Part shown: positions 36,702 to 45,760 of the stretch, one piece after another
How positions within the stretch are numbered: the stretch's first letter is position 1
Layout: each line of letters begins with the position of its first letter
NCBI GenBank assembly: GCA_002009975.1
Contig: MTLP01000025.1
Coordinates: forward strand, 1-62,735
Direction of reading: 5' to 3'
Source: Thermococcus sp. JdFR-02
GTDB taxonomy: Archaea; Methanobacteriota_B; Thermococci; Thermococcales; Thermococcaceae
Length of the DNA: 62,735 bases
The notes under the pieces: model-generated
Databases searched by the model: none
Seen by the model: the letters and a program-made list of their open reading frames with translations, nothing else
Told to the model about the DNA's origin: nothing
Position numbers and translations under genes: made by a program

Positions 36702-36824
36702 TGCCTGCCTCAATTTTTCCTTTCATTTCTTGCCAAAGTTGTTAAGGCTATTAAAACAGAAAAAGATGAGTGTCCTACAAAAAGCTTAACTATCTTTTCA
36801 TATTTACTTAAGTAAGGGGACTTC

Positions 36825-38576
36825 ATGAGGAAGAGCCATATAGCATTGATGCTTTTGTTGACAATAATTGTTAGTGGGTGCCTCCAGAGCCAACTTCCTG
36901 AATCACAAACATCCACAACTACTTCACAAAAAGCTATATCCTCTTCATTAACTTCTGAAACTATAAACACGACTACCATACCCCTAACAACTACAACAAC
37001 TCCAATCCATACCATACCAAAAGAAAAAATTAAGGACTTCAAATTAATACTTGACTGGAAAAAAGATGCAAATGCATTGGTTTTATACCTAGAAGTTCAA
37101 AACCAAACAAACTATACAAAAATCGATGGAAAGCTAGAAGTAATAATAAAAGACGAATTTAGGCTTCTCATATATAATGGCACATTAAGTATTCAAAAAT
37201 CCGACTTCCAGCCCTACACCGAAGAATTTACTGGACTCTCAAAAACCTCCACTGTGTATAAGGCTCGCTACATAATAACAGACTTCCAAAAAGGAATATC
37301 CAGCTATGGAGTTATTAACGCAACACTAATTGTTGAGAATATGATGTTAAAACGGACTTTCATAGCTCAGAATCTTCCTAAAATGGATGAACAAGAGAGA
37401 AAGGATTATTTTGAAAACCTTTATCTTAAAAATGCAAAGCCATTAAACATAACTCAAATAGATGGGAATGCTGCACTTGAATTCTATCGTTATGGAATTT
37501 ATATACACCCCGGAAATCTCAAGAAGTACTTAAGAATAGACGCTAAGCTTAGAAATATCGGGAACTACTCAATAGAACTAATAGGGATGGAACCTGCAAA
37601 GCTTACAGTTGATGGATTTCCTGTGGAAGGGTATTATAATGAATTTCAGTACAGCTACTCCAAAAAACTTGAGCCTGGTGAATACATAAAAGAAGCATTT
37701 CTATTTCCAATGGAGGAAATAAGTTTAAACAGCAAGGATTTTGAGTTCAAAGTCCAGAGAATAGAAATAATCCCGGAAAGGAAAGTTACAATTAAATTAT
37801 CTGGACTTAGACCTCTTTTGGATTACAAAACTGTAAACATAAGCAAAGCGGCTCAACAATTCTCTATCGAAGCAACGTTAGTTAAATATGCAGTTTTCGA
37901 ATATGAAACATTTGAAGGCAAAGAAAATGGAATAAAGGTTGTTCTAAGAATTAAAAACATGGGGAGCAAAGATATAACAATTGATCTGAACGGAATTAGC
38001 CTTGGGGGAAGTGTAGGAATAGTCTCAAGCAGCTGGTTTTTAACTGTAAATCCCAATTCAGAAAAGGAAGCATGGTTATTATTCCCCTATGTCCAAGGAA
38101 AGACAGAATTAATAGTACCTCTACATGACTGGATTGAAGGCAAAGAAGAATTTCTTGAAATTCCATTCGAAATAAAAGAAGTGCCGAAACCGAACGAAGT
38201 AGTAGTTAACAAAACAATAGAAGCCTATCCCTTTGTGATTACGTTAGAAAAAGTTGAGAAAACTCCATATCTCGAAATCAGCAAACTAAAAACCCTTGTG
38301 AAAGTTTACTTTAAGCTCAAAAACATTGGAGAAGTGGAACATTTGCTCAACATTGATAATTGGAAGCTAATATCCTCAGAAGGCACCGACAATGGAAACT
38401 TAATTATGAGCAAAATTACTGGAGACATAATCCTCAAACCTGGAAGTTATGTATCAGGTTATGTGGTCTTCGATGACGTTTCTGATGCATCCCAATACAC
38501 CTTAGAAATTAAGATTCCAAAGGATCAAAAGACGCTAAAGTTTGAATTAAAGCTACCAATAAAATTAAAAGAATAA
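36825..38576 (+). CDS. Secreted lipoprotein of unknown function
   Basis: The 583-aa protein has a lipoprotein signal (LMLLLTIIVSGC) and a Ser/Thr-rich linker (about 25-65) likely to be glycosylated. The mature part repeats immunoglobulin-like beta domains, with recurrent segments such as KLRNIGNYSIELIG, RIKNMGSKDITIDLNG and KLKNIGEVEHLLNI, as in DUF4352-like adhesive lipoproteins. It should sit on the outer face of the membrane. No enzyme motif is seen. It is the last intact host gene before the element. Confidence 0.72.
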   Translation: MRKSHIALMLLLTIIVSGCLQSQLPESQTSTTTSQKAISSSLTSETINTTTIPLTTTTTPIHTIPKEKIKDFKLILDWKKDANALVLYLEVQNQTNYTKIDGKLEVIIKDEFRLLIYNGTLSIQKSDFQPYTEEFTGLSKTSTVYKARYIITDFQKGISSYGVINATLIVENMMLKRTFIAQNLPKMDEQERKDYFENLYLKNAKPLNITQIDGNAALEFYRYGIYIHPGNLKKYLRIDAKLRNIGNYSIELIGMEPAKLTVDGFPVEGYYNEFQYSYSKKLEPGEYIKEAFLFPMEEISLNSKDFEFKVQRIEIIPERKVTIKLSGLRPLLDYKTVNISKAAQQFSIEATLVKYAVFEYETFEGKENGIKVVLRIKNMGSKDITIDLNGISLGGSVGIVSSSWFLTVNPNSEKEAWLLFPYVQGKTELIVPLHDWIEGKEEFLEIPFEIKEVPKPNEVVVNKTIEAYPFVITLEKVEKTPYLEISKLKTLVKVYFKLKNIGEVEHLLNIDNWKLISSEGTDNGNLIMSKITGDIILKPGSYVSGYVVFDDVSDASQYTLEIKIPKDQKTLKFELKLPIKLKE

Positions 38577-38581
38577 AGAAC

Positions 38582-38880
38582 TATGAAGTGTCGAGCTATT
38601 GGTTAGGAAATACATCAAAAAGGAGAGCTGCTAACAGGGGATATGGAGATATTGGACGTGGAAGAAGTGCCAACAGCCTTTCACTCTTTGAGTTAATTTT
38701 TATCTTCATGCCTAATTCTTGGGAGGGTAATTCCTTGAACTTAAGGTAACTGAGAGTGCAAATGATGCTTTAACTCTTTTTTCTGAAAATGAGAACAAAG
38801 TAATCAGAATAATAAAAATTTTTAGAGGAGAGTTGGAAGGATTAGGGATGAAACCTGCTGGCGGACCCGGCGGGATTTGA
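38582..38880 (+). pseudogene. Frameshifted gene remnant abutting the att site
   Basis: Two overlapping open frames look coding. One reads IGRGRSANSLSLFELIFIFM to a stop near 38745; the other starts after a stop at 38728-38730 and reads LELKVTESANDALTLFSENE, then KVIRIIKIFRGELEGLGMKP, before it enters the tRNA fragment and stops at 38878-38880. A single frameshift would join them. The family is not recognised. It may be a host gene eroded next to the integration site. Confidence 0.35.
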
Positions 38881-38899
38881 ACCCGCGACCTTCGCCTAT
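38861..38899 (-). other. att site: 3' fragment of a tRNA gene (element left boundary)
   Basis: The minus strand reads as a tRNA 3' half: variable loop AGGTC, T-arm GCGGG-TTCAAAT-CCCGC, acceptor strand CGGGTCC, discriminator G and CCA. Sequence towards the 5' half does not fold into a tRNA, so the gene is partial. The acceptor strand implies a tRNA beginning GGACCCG (tRNA-Arg would fit), but the anticodon is not preserved. Plus-strand translation through it gives DPAGFEPAT, the typical mark of SSV-type integrase genes that span their att site. Confidence 0.8.
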
Positions 38900-38914
38900 G
38901 AAGCCCTAAATGAC

Positions 38915-39778
38915 TTGTGGGACGCGCATAAAGGGCAGTTTAGCGAATGGCTCTCTTATAGAGTAATAGAGAAAACAGCGAAAGACTACATAAAAGCACT
39001 TGACAAATTCATGAAGAAGTACAAATTAGAGACCATTGGTGACTTGGTTTCTGCTCTCCAAAAAGAGCACTATACTCATCACCTCGTTAGCGCCTTGAGG
39101 AACTTTGTGACATTCCTTGAAGAGCGTGAAATCATTAATGAGGATGCAGCCAACAGGATAAGGAAGTACGCCAAGATAAAGAAGAGTGGCGTGGATCAGA
39201 CACACATCACAAATGATGAGTTAAGAGAAGCGTGGAAACAAGTATTAAGTTATGGAGAAAAACGTCGTGAGCTCACATTCAAGCTTTTAGTCTTTTCTGG
39301 TCTTAGGCTTTCTCATGTCCATTACCTCTTAACAACCTTTGACGCTTCTAAGCTCATCTTTGAGGGCAATATTGCAAAGTACCCTCTCCAAGAGGCCGCC
39401 AAAGGCACTAAAAGAGCTTTCTATGCTTACATGCCTGCGGATTTTGCTAAAGAGCTTGAGCCGGTTAAAGCAAGTTATGATGCCATGAGGGAGTGGGTAC
39501 GCTTTGAGGATAAAGCACGTAGAGTTAAAGCAAAGACTATCAGAAAATGGCATTTCAACTTCCTCATTAGGCATGGCGTTTCTTTCGAGGTCGCTGACTT
39601 CATTCAAGGGCGCGCTCCTCGTTCAATAGGAGAAAGACACTATGCAAACCTTGAGATGCTCGCAGACGAGGCTTATTCTCGTATTGTAGATTATTTAGTT
39701 GCAGTTTTGGAAGGTGAACAAATCTCGAAAAGAAAGTTTTTAGGAGTTAGAATTTATAAAGGAGGTGAGAATTTTTGA
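38915..39778 (+). CDS. SSV-type tyrosine integrase, C-terminal part (int(C))
   Basis: Catalyses site-specific recombination into a tRNA gene. The 287-aa segment contains a core-binding-like region, then the catalytic domain: Arg in KLLVFSGLRLSHVHYLL, HFNFLIRHG for the H-x-x-R-like box (KWHFNFLIRHGV), and the tyrosine in RSIGERHYANLEML. The frame remains open upstream to 38852, through the tRNA fragment, where the protein would read DPAGFEPATFAYEALNDLWD. TTG 38915 is only a formal start. The N-terminal part should be at the other end of the element; only after excision would the gene be whole. Confidence 0.88.
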   Translation: MWDAHKGQFSEWLSYRVIEKTAKDYIKALDKFMKKYKLETIGDLVSALQKEHYTHHLVSALRNFVTFLEEREIINEDAANRIRKYAKIKKSGVDQTHITNDELREAWKQVLSYGEKRRELTFKLLVFSGLRLSHVHYLLTTFDASKLIFEGNIAKYPLQEAAKGTKRAFYAYMPADFAKELEPVKASYDAMREWVRFEDKARRVKAKTIRKWHFNFLIRHGVSFEVADFIQGRAPRSIGERHYANLEMLADEAYSRIVDYLVAVLEGEQISKRKFLGVRIYKGGENF

Positions 39779-39987
39779 GTGTGAAGATTAGAATCGTTTC
39801 TTTGAGAATGATTTCGAGAAAAAATGATATCTCCCTATATAAATTGCTACGATTATTTAAGTGGTATAAGTGGAAGTATGGGGATAATCCTGAATACGTG
39901 GTTTGGACTCCAGAGGGGCAGGCCCGCCCGACTGAAAAATTCATTGACTTCTTGAAGGAGATGGGCATAAAAATAAAGGAATATTAA
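39775..39987 (+). CDS. 70-aa protein after integrase, unknown
   Basis: TTG 39775 overlaps the integrase stop by 4 bp, with GGAGGTGAG in front. The basic protein contains SLYKLLRLFKWYKWKYGD and TPEGQARPTEKFIDFLKEMG, compatible with a small DNA-binding or excision accessory role, but this is only position-based. The following 185 bp are T-rich and hold a terminator-like region and the next gene's leader. Confidence 0.6.
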   Translation: MSVKIRIVSLRMISRKNDISLYKLLRLFKWYKWKYGDNPEYVVWTPEGQARPTEKFIDFLKEMGIKIKEY

Positions 39988-40152
39988 TCTCTTTTTTAGA
40001 ATGTTGAGCAAGCTTCTCTCTTCTTTTCTGCGCTCTCATTGCTTCTTTTCAAAACGCTGTTGATTTAGCTTATTCTGACAAAAACAATTTTGTAAAATCT
40101 TGTTTGCTTAATTTGGGTTTTGTTTTTGAGTTTAAATCAGCATTGTAAAAAC

Positions 40153-40166
40153 CTCCGCGGGGGGAG
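40153..40166 (+). promoter_or_regulatory. Short hairpin over the ribosome site of the LamG gene
   Basis: CTCC (40153-40156) and GGAG (40163-40166) can pair around GCGGGG, enclosing the strong GGGGGAG ribosome site seven bases before GTG 40173. This may restrain translation of the first surface-protein gene. Four base pairs are weak alone at high growth temperature. Confidence 0.3.
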
Positions 40167-40172
40167 TTTGAT

Positions 40173-41963
40173 GTGAGGCTCAAGAAGTTTGCAGGATTTT
40201 TTGTGATAGCGCTCTTCTTAGCAAGCATGGCAGGGGTTGCAAGTGCTGAAACTTTAGATTTGCCAAAGTGGGTCATTGTTCCAGAGGACAGTATAAACTT
40301 TACTGACGTGACACTGTTCTGCGGGCTGGATACAATGGATACAACGAACAATGTGACGCCTTGTTACTATCAGGGCTCGATAGTGAATGCTACAATCTAT
40401 TTCAATAGCACGACAGGATATCCAAAGCTCGTGAGCGGGAAAATTCTGAATGCGTTTGAGTTTGACAATAATGCGAACGAGTATGTGAGATTGAGTGGAC
40501 TTGCTCTAAGCCCACAGAACTCAATCTCAGTTGCTTTTGCGGTATATGTTCCAGCAGCCCCGTCTTCTAACAGACCAATATTAGTGACATCCAGTTCGAT
40601 AGGTCCGGTAAATGTTGTTGCGTGGGTGACTACAAGTGGGGAATTGAGAGCACAGACAAATGTGAATAACACAGGCACAGCACAGACTTTTTATGTTGAT
40701 TCTGGAACGAGCATTGTCGGAGAATGGCATTATGTGGCAATAAACATGATTTGGGACAGTTCATCAACAACACTCGAAATTCTCATTGATAAACAAAAAG
40801 TCGCTGAGGCTACATCATCCCTACCACCATTTGAAACTTCACTTGACGTTGTTGATATTGGGAGAGCAGGGGATGTATATGCACTTGCAAAGATACTTGA
40901 TGAAGTACGTATAAGGCTTGATAATCCTTTCACAGAAGACGAAATCAAAGCTTTGTACGAGATTGGTCGTATGAAGCTCTCCGAGCTCGCTAATTTCAGA
41001 CAAATCTTCTCTCCAATGGTTGATTTAACAAAAGAAAAAGCAACATTCTATGCGGGCTTGGAAGTCTCAACAACTGATCCAAATGGCTATGTCCCGGTTC
41101 CAGATGTTGCAACAAATCTGAGCATCACAAGTGCTGAAAAGCTCAAGAGCGATTATACTGGTTATGATTTCTATTATCAAGGCCATTACTGGTACAGGGC
41201 TGATAAGATCCAGTTCAACTTACCAATTCAGTTTGAAACAGTAAGATCAAGTGGGGGCTTTGACAAGATAATCATCCTTGATGAGGACAAAAAGACTTAC
41301 GTTTATGAAAAAGAGTTCAAGGTTACTAACCCAACGGCGACAAAAATCAACGTTATCTATTCTATTGATCCTGTTGATCTTGGCTTCTCCGTATTGCAGT
41401 ATCCAGAGTTCGAGCTCGATGGCATTAGAATGGTTAGTTGGCAGCCTCAAAACTCCACTGACTTGAAGCTCATCCGCACCGATACGCTCGAACCTGGAGA
41501 AATTAGCACTCATTGGATTAAGAGCATTTGGACACTCTCGAAAGAGGAGCTCGAGTTTCCAGCGAAGCTCGAAGACTTTAGAAACATCCTCGACTGGCAG
41601 ACTGCTCAAAAGCTCGCAGAAAATGCCGCAAAGGGCAAGGGCGACACTTACGTGAAAGTCATCAAGATTTCAAGCAATGCTGACGTTTCTAATGTGACAA
41701 TCTACGTGCCCTTGAAGGGCGTCGAGGACGAGAGCGATGTTGTTGAGGCAGTAGCCCTTACCGGCTCAAGAGAAACCTTGCAAGTTGAAGAGCTCGACGA
41801 TGGAACCATTGCCGTGAAAGTACCTGCCGATGCCTTCGTGAGCGGTGAGGCAGAAATCAAAGTCTTCTACAACAAGGAAACCAGCTGGTGGAAGTCTATT
41901 CTTGACAGAATCAAGAGCATGGTGCAATGGATTAAGAGCATTTTTGGATTTGGAGGTGGCTGA
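40173..41963 (+). CDS. LamG-domain secreted surface protein of the element
   Basis: The 596-aa protein begins with a signal peptide (FFVIALFLASMAGVASA). A concanavalin A/LamG-like domain (about 75-265) shows ISVAFAVYVPAAPSSNRPIL, WHYVAINMIWDSSSTTLEIL and LDEVRIRLDNPFTEDEIKAL. It continues in a large beta-rich region and a C-terminal amphipathic helix rich in Trp and Lys (WWKSILDRIKSMVQWIKSIF). LamG-bearing proteins are known in the spindle-shaped virus PAV1 and its relatives, where they are linked to virion surface and host contact. GTG 40173 follows GGGGGAG. First gene of the structural-type operon. Confidence 0.78.
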   Translation: MRLKKFAGFFVIALFLASMAGVASAETLDLPKWVIVPEDSINFTDVTLFCGLDTMDTTNNVTPCYYQGSIVNATIYFNSTTGYPKLVSGKILNAFEFDNNANEYVRLSGLALSPQNSISVAFAVYVPAAPSSNRPILVTSSSIGPVNVVAWVTTSGELRAQTNVNNTGTAQTFYVDSGTSIVGEWHYVAINMIWDSSSTTLEILIDKQKVAEATSSLPPFETSLDVVDIGRAGDVYALAKILDEVRIRLDNPFTEDEIKALYEIGRMKLSELANFRQIFSPMVDLTKEKATFYAGLEVSTTDPNGYVPVPDVATNLSITSAEKLKSDYTGYDFYYQGHYWYRADKIQFNLPIQFETVRSSGGFDKIIILDEDKKTYVYEKEFKVTNPTATKINVIYSIDPVDLGFSVLQYPEFELDGIRMVSWQPQNSTDLKLIRTDTLEPGEISTHWIKSIWTLSKEELEFPAKLEDFRNILDWQTAQKLAENAAKGKGDTYVKVIKISSNADVSNVTIYVPLKGVEDESDVVEAVALTGSRETLQVEELDDGTIAVKVPADAFVSGEAEIKVFYNKETSWWKSILDRIKSMVQWIKSIFGFGGG

Positions 41964-42011
41964 TTTGATTGTTTGCGCCACCGTAATCACGCTATTGGAG
42001 GTTGAGGTGAG

Positions 42012-43346
42012 ATGAAGAGATTTTGGAAAAAAGGCTTTGTTTGGATTTTGGTTTTCTTGGTAGTAGCATCAGCAGTTGCAGTAGTTAGGGCAGCGACCAT
42101 AACAGAGACCGAGTGGGAGAACGCCATCACTGATCCAGGAATTGAGCTAATAGCTGGAACAAACGCCACCCTCAACGTAACAATATTAACCAGCTCTGGA
42201 GATCCCTTCGCTCTTAGCAGCTATACTAATGCTGATCAACTTGAAGTTACAGCGAAATTCATTGATGAATACGGAAACGCCCTTGACATGGATGGAGATG
42301 GCACCGCGGACATCTACACCTTGACAAACACCAGCACTCCAGGATTATGGACAGGCATTATAACTCTAGGCAACGTTACTCCCGGCGAATACACTTTGAA
42401 GATTGAGGCCCTTGCCAAGAACAGCACCACAAACACCATAGTAGATAATGCTACAATGCAGTTGAGTGTTTGGATCGCTGGAGGTCCATATTGGGTTTCA
42501 GTTGCTGATATCAAAGACGGCGATACAGTTGAAATTGGAAGCTTGAGCTTTACAATACGTGGTTTAAGCGAGCTTGGTGCAATCCTGGACCTTGGAAACC
42601 TCTCAACAAAAACAATTACAGACGATGACAGGGATGGCATATTTAGTTGGCAGTATGATGTCACAGGAGATGGCGCAAATGACTGGATAGTCTTCACAAA
42701 GAGCGACGATGACAGCGACAGATACATCATGATGGTCTACTCAAGCGACGCAAATCTCTTAGACAATTTCAACCTTGAAAGCGACTTTGAGGTCAGAGAA
42801 AGCGATGGTAGAGTTAAATTCACAAATAAGGTCTTCAAAGACTTGAATAACTATAAAGCTTATGTTGTATGGGACGAAAGCTTTTGGGCAAAGTTTGGCA
42901 TTAAAGCAGTTGATTACTACATAATCCCACTCAAAGGACGTGAGCACTGGACAGAGGGATGGGGAAACGTCGAAAGAACGGATATTAAAGTGATTAAAAG
43001 AGTTACATATCTCGGAGGACTCTTTGGAAGCGAGGAGGAAGTCTATTCAGGAAACATCTTCAACAAGAATGTGAACATCGATGATCTTATAACTGTCTTT
43101 GGCAAGTGGACTGGAAATGCAGCAAGGATTAGCTCTGGAGTGTGGGAAATACGGAAAGGACTTGGTGATATCACGATTCCAAACAGCTACAGCTTGAAAG
43201 AAAGAGATTTGAAAGCGCTTTCTGTTAGCTCCGAAGATTGGAGAGGATTCAACCCAATCACTAAGCCAAGCGGAAGAGGTTTCTTCAAACCTAACCTTGA
43301 CTGGAAGTCAATCCTCGGTCTCGAGGATGACGAAGAAAGCTCTTAA
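42012..43346 (+). CDS. Secreted 444-aa element protein (copy 1 of a duplicated family)
   Basis: Signal peptide (FVWILVFLVVASAVAVVRA), then a beta-sandwich-rich mature part: SSGDPFALSSY, VTAKFIDEYGN, TPGLWTGIITLG, PGEYTLKIEALAKNST, DDDRDGIFSW and WDESFWAKFGIKAVDYYIIP. DxDxDG-like loops hint at calcium binding; many N-x-S/T sites suggest glycosylation. The same motif order recurs in the protein at 55060-56388. I know no family function. GAGGTGAG precedes ATG 42012. Likely surface or virion component. Confidence 0.75.
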   Translation: MKRFWKKGFVWILVFLVVASAVAVVRAATITETEWENAITDPGIELIAGTNATLNVTILTSSGDPFALSSYTNADQLEVTAKFIDEYGNALDMDGDGTADIYTLTNTSTPGLWTGIITLGNVTPGEYTLKIEALAKNSTTNTIVDNATMQLSVWIAGGPYWVSVADIKDGDTVEIGSLSFTIRGLSELGAILDLGNLSTKTITDDDRDGIFSWQYDVTGDGANDWIVFTKSDDDSDRYIMMVYSSDANLLDNFNLESDFEVRESDGRVKFTNKVFKDLNNYKAYVVWDESFWAKFGIKAVDYYIIPLKGREHWTEGWGNVERTDIKVIKRVTYLGGLFGSEEEVYSGNIFNKNVNIDDLITVFGKWTGNAARISSGVWEIRKGLGDITIPNSYSLKERDLKALSVSSEDWRGFNPITKPSGRGFFKPNLDWKSILGLEDDEESS

Positions 43347-43361
43347 GGGGGCTGATTTAAA

Positions 43362-44936
43362 ATGAAGCCCCTTCCAGCGATTGCATTAGTTTTCATTGTA
43401 CTTTTTTCTACATTTAGTGTTGCAATAGCTGACAGTAACTCAACGAGCTCTGAAACCCCTTCTCTTGATATTCCTTCTTTGACTTTCTCCGACCTCGCGA
43501 ATAAGATTATCATTGAAATCAAGAAGTGGCGCTTTGATCCTCCCACTGGAATGCTAAGAACCAATACTGATATTTATGTGGACGAGCGCTTTTGGGACTG
43601 GATTGAAGGATCAATCCAAGCGAGTGCAAACCTAACTGACACGGCTCTCAAATGGCTTGAAACATTCAATCAAAAGGTGAGGAATGATGAAGAAATTCAA
43701 TGGATTTTCATTACCTGGACAAAACCAAATGACAGGCTTAAGAAAGCACTTGAGGCGCTTGGAGCTGACGTAATTTACATAGATGAGGATATTAACGCAA
43801 TCTCACTTAAAGCTAAACCTTCGCTTATCAAAAATCTAGTGTATTCCAAAGCTTTTGACTTTGACTACAGATTCTACATCAAGGAAATCTGGCCAGACCT
43901 CTATGTGGTGAATTCTCCAGTCTTCATTGAGAATGAGACGACCTTTACTACTGCAAACATCGCGATTACTCCTGAACAAGTCTCTTCGGCAATTTGGAAT
44001 ATTAAGCTCATCAAGGCAGATCTCGCTTGGTCAAAAGAAGGCATTACCGGAAAAGGAGTAACGGTGGCAATATTGGATACTGGAGTTGACTGTGATCATG
44101 TTGCCCTACAAGGAGCTTGTGTGGCATTTGTAAATTTCGTAGATGACGAGCCAGCCGAGGATTTGAACGGACATGGAACCCATGTTGCCGGTATCGTGGC
44201 GGGAAGACCTGTCAAAGTGACCTATGAAGGAAAACAAGTCTATGTGAGTGGGGTAGCTCCAGAGGCGAACATTCTCGCAGTCAAGGTCTTGGGCCAAGAC
44301 GGTGGAGGAACAATGACTCAGATCCTGCAGGGTTTGGATTATGTAGTCGAATGGAAGAAGAAGCACCCAAGCGAGCCCATAGTTGTTTCAATGTCGTTAG
44401 GTTCTCCATTTGGCTCACCAAATGATCCAATGGTCAAGAAGGTTGAGCAGCTCGTAAGAGAGGAACATATTCCCGTTGTCATTGCGGCTGGAAACGAATT
44501 TGTGGTCGTTGATTCTCCAGGAATAGCTTCTGGTGCCATCACCGTAGCAGCAGTCGATAGAGATATGAAAGTAGCAGACTTTTCAGGCAAAGGTCCAGGC
44601 TTGAATGCACTTAAGGACCTTAAGCCTGACATCGCTGCACCTGGAGTCAAAATCCTAAGCGCCAAAGCCGGAACAAAGAATGAGTTCATAGCTATGTCTG
44701 GAACTTCAATGGCAACTCCCCACGTGAGTGGTGTAGTAGCTCTTATTTTGCAAAAGCACGGCGATCTTACTCCTGAGACCATTAAACTCATCCTTGAAAA
44801 GACGGCTTACCCATTGGATGGCATTGATGCCTTGCCGACATGGAGCGGAGCAGGAGTTGTCGATGCCTACGCTGCGGTTAATGCAAATCCACAATCAGGA
44901 GGGCTCATTGACTTCCTAAGGAGGTTGTTCTCATGA
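43362..44936 (+). CDS. Subtilisin-like serine protease (S8) of the element
   Basis: Signal peptide (ALVFIVLFSTFSVAIAD), a propeptide of about 195 residues, and an S8 catalytic domain with the triad D239 (VAILDTGVDCDH), H271 (NGHGTHVAGIVAG) and S449 (MSGTSMATPHVSGVVAL); the oxyanion Asn is in VIAAGNEF. It ends in a short amphipathic tail (LIDFLRRLFS). It is fully equipped for activity outside the cell. In this operon it may process the adjacent secreted proteins or open the S-layer. Its stop overlaps the next ATG. Confidence 0.93.
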   Translation: MKPLPAIALVFIVLFSTFSVAIADSNSTSSETPSLDIPSLTFSDLANKIIIEIKKWRFDPPTGMLRTNTDIYVDERFWDWIEGSIQASANLTDTALKWLETFNQKVRNDEEIQWIFITWTKPNDRLKKALEALGADVIYIDEDINAISLKAKPSLIKNLVYSKAFDFDYRFYIKEIWPDLYVVNSPVFIENETTFTTANIAITPEQVSSAIWNIKLIKADLAWSKEGITGKGVTVAILDTGVDCDHVALQGACVAFVNFVDDEPAEDLNGHGTHVAGIVAGRPVKVTYEGKQVYVSGVAPEANILAVKVLGQDGGGTMTQILQGLDYVVEWKKKHPSEPIVVSMSLGSPFGSPNDPMVKKVEQLVREEHIPVVIAAGNEFVVVDSPGIASGAITVAAVDRDMKVADFSGKGPGLNALKDLKPDIAAPGVKILSAKAGTKNEFIAMSGTSMATPHVSGVVALILQKHGDLTPETIKLILEKTAYPLDGIDALPTWSGAGVVDAYAAVNANPQSGGLIDFLRRLFS

Positions 44937-45082
44937 TCAAGAAGTTCCTTATCTTTCTGCTCATTATTTTGCTCTTTACAGTCATGCTAGTAGGCTTTGA
45001 CGAATTCCTCAAGAACGTTGCCCTCGCCATTACGATCGCTCTGATCCTAAAGCTCGTGGATTACTTTGTGGAGGATGACTAA
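44933..45082 (+). CDS. 49-aa two-helix membrane miniprotein
   Basis: A short gene, ATG 44933 in the ATGA overlap with the protease stop and GAGG upstream. It encodes two hydrophobic segments (KFLIFLLIILLFTVMLVGF and VALAITIALILKLVDYF) with an acidic end. Small two-helix proteins are capsid candidates in spindle-shaped viruses, but regulators of the protease or holin-like roles fit as well. Confidence 0.65.
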   Translation: MIKKFLIFLLIILLFTVMLVGFDEFLKNVALAITIALILKLVDYFVEDD

Positions 45083-45083
45083 C

Positions 45084-45341
45084 ATGTGGGGACTTGAAGA
45101 TAAGCCTCTCATATTGAAGCTCATCATAGCAATCCTCGCTGACATTCTTGATGCAATAAACTTCATTCCAGGTATTAGTGATCTCATAGAGGCTCCATTA
45201 AACGCGTTCATAGCCTATGCATTAACCGACAATCCAAAGGCACTCTTAGTTGGAGGAGCAGATGGTATTCTTCCAGCACCTATCGATTGGTTCCCAAGTG
45301 CCACAGTGATGGTTATTGCGGATGAATTAGGGTGGATTTGA
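45084..45341 (+). CDS. 85-aa membrane protein, unknown
   Basis: ATG 45084 lies 1 bp after the previous stop; GAGGATGA is the likely ribosome site. The protein has an amphipathic N-terminus with ILADILDAINFIPGISDLIE and hydrophobic helices, ending PIDWFPSATVMVIADELGWI. It resembles scaffold-like membrane proteins conserved with DUF-type small proteins of archaeal elements. Function is unknown. Confidence 0.65.
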   Translation: MWGLEDKPLILKLIIAILADILDAINFIPGISDLIEAPLNAFIAYALTDNPKALLVGGADGILPAPIDWFPSATVMVIADELGWI

Positions 45342-45382
45342 AGGCTTTCTTTCTTTTCATTTGCAAAAGCGAGGTGAGAAAA

Positions 45383-45760
45383 GTGGGAATGCTTCCAATA
45401 ATACTATTGACAATCATCCTTGTATTTGGAGCAGCAACAGCACTCTACTCATCAGGAGAGATGGCTTTCTTCCTTAGCTTAATTATAGTCGGCTTGCTCT
45501 TCTTGTGGGATCTCTCAAGCAATCAAGGACAACTAATGATGAGCCCAATCATAGCAATAGGGGACTGGCTTGGAATCCGACTCTGGACGGCATTGCTTAT
45601 CTATCTAATGCTTCTCGGTGGCTACGTCTTTGGAGCAGTAGGAAAAGCAATCGTGATCATCGTCATCTTAGTAATAATCCTCTATGCCCTTGGAGTGCTC
45701 GGCCCACTTGCTGAAGGTGATTTAAGCGCCCTAAAGGGCGTGATTAGGATAGGAGGATGA
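45383..45760 (+). CDS. 125-aa polytopic membrane protein, unknown
   Basis: GTG 45383 follows AGGTGAG at a good distance; the ATG two codons later is a possible start. Four hydrophobic helices (LPIILLTIILVFGAATAL, FFLSLIIVGLLFLWDL, TALLIYLMLLGGYVFG, VIIVILVIILYALGVLG). Its stop overlaps the next ATG, so it belongs to the operon of membrane proteins. Confidence 0.65.
   Translation: MGMLPIILLTIILVFGAATALYSSGEMAFFLSLIIVGLLFLWDLSSNQGQLMMSPIIAIGDWLGIRLWTALLIYLMLLGGYVFGAVGKAIVIIVILVIILYALGVLGPLAEGDLSALKGVIRIGG

Noticed and set aside
38861-38935. Complete tRNA gene at the element border
   Set aside because: Only the T-arm, acceptor strand and CCA are present; the D-arm and 5' acceptor strand cannot be found within the needed distance.
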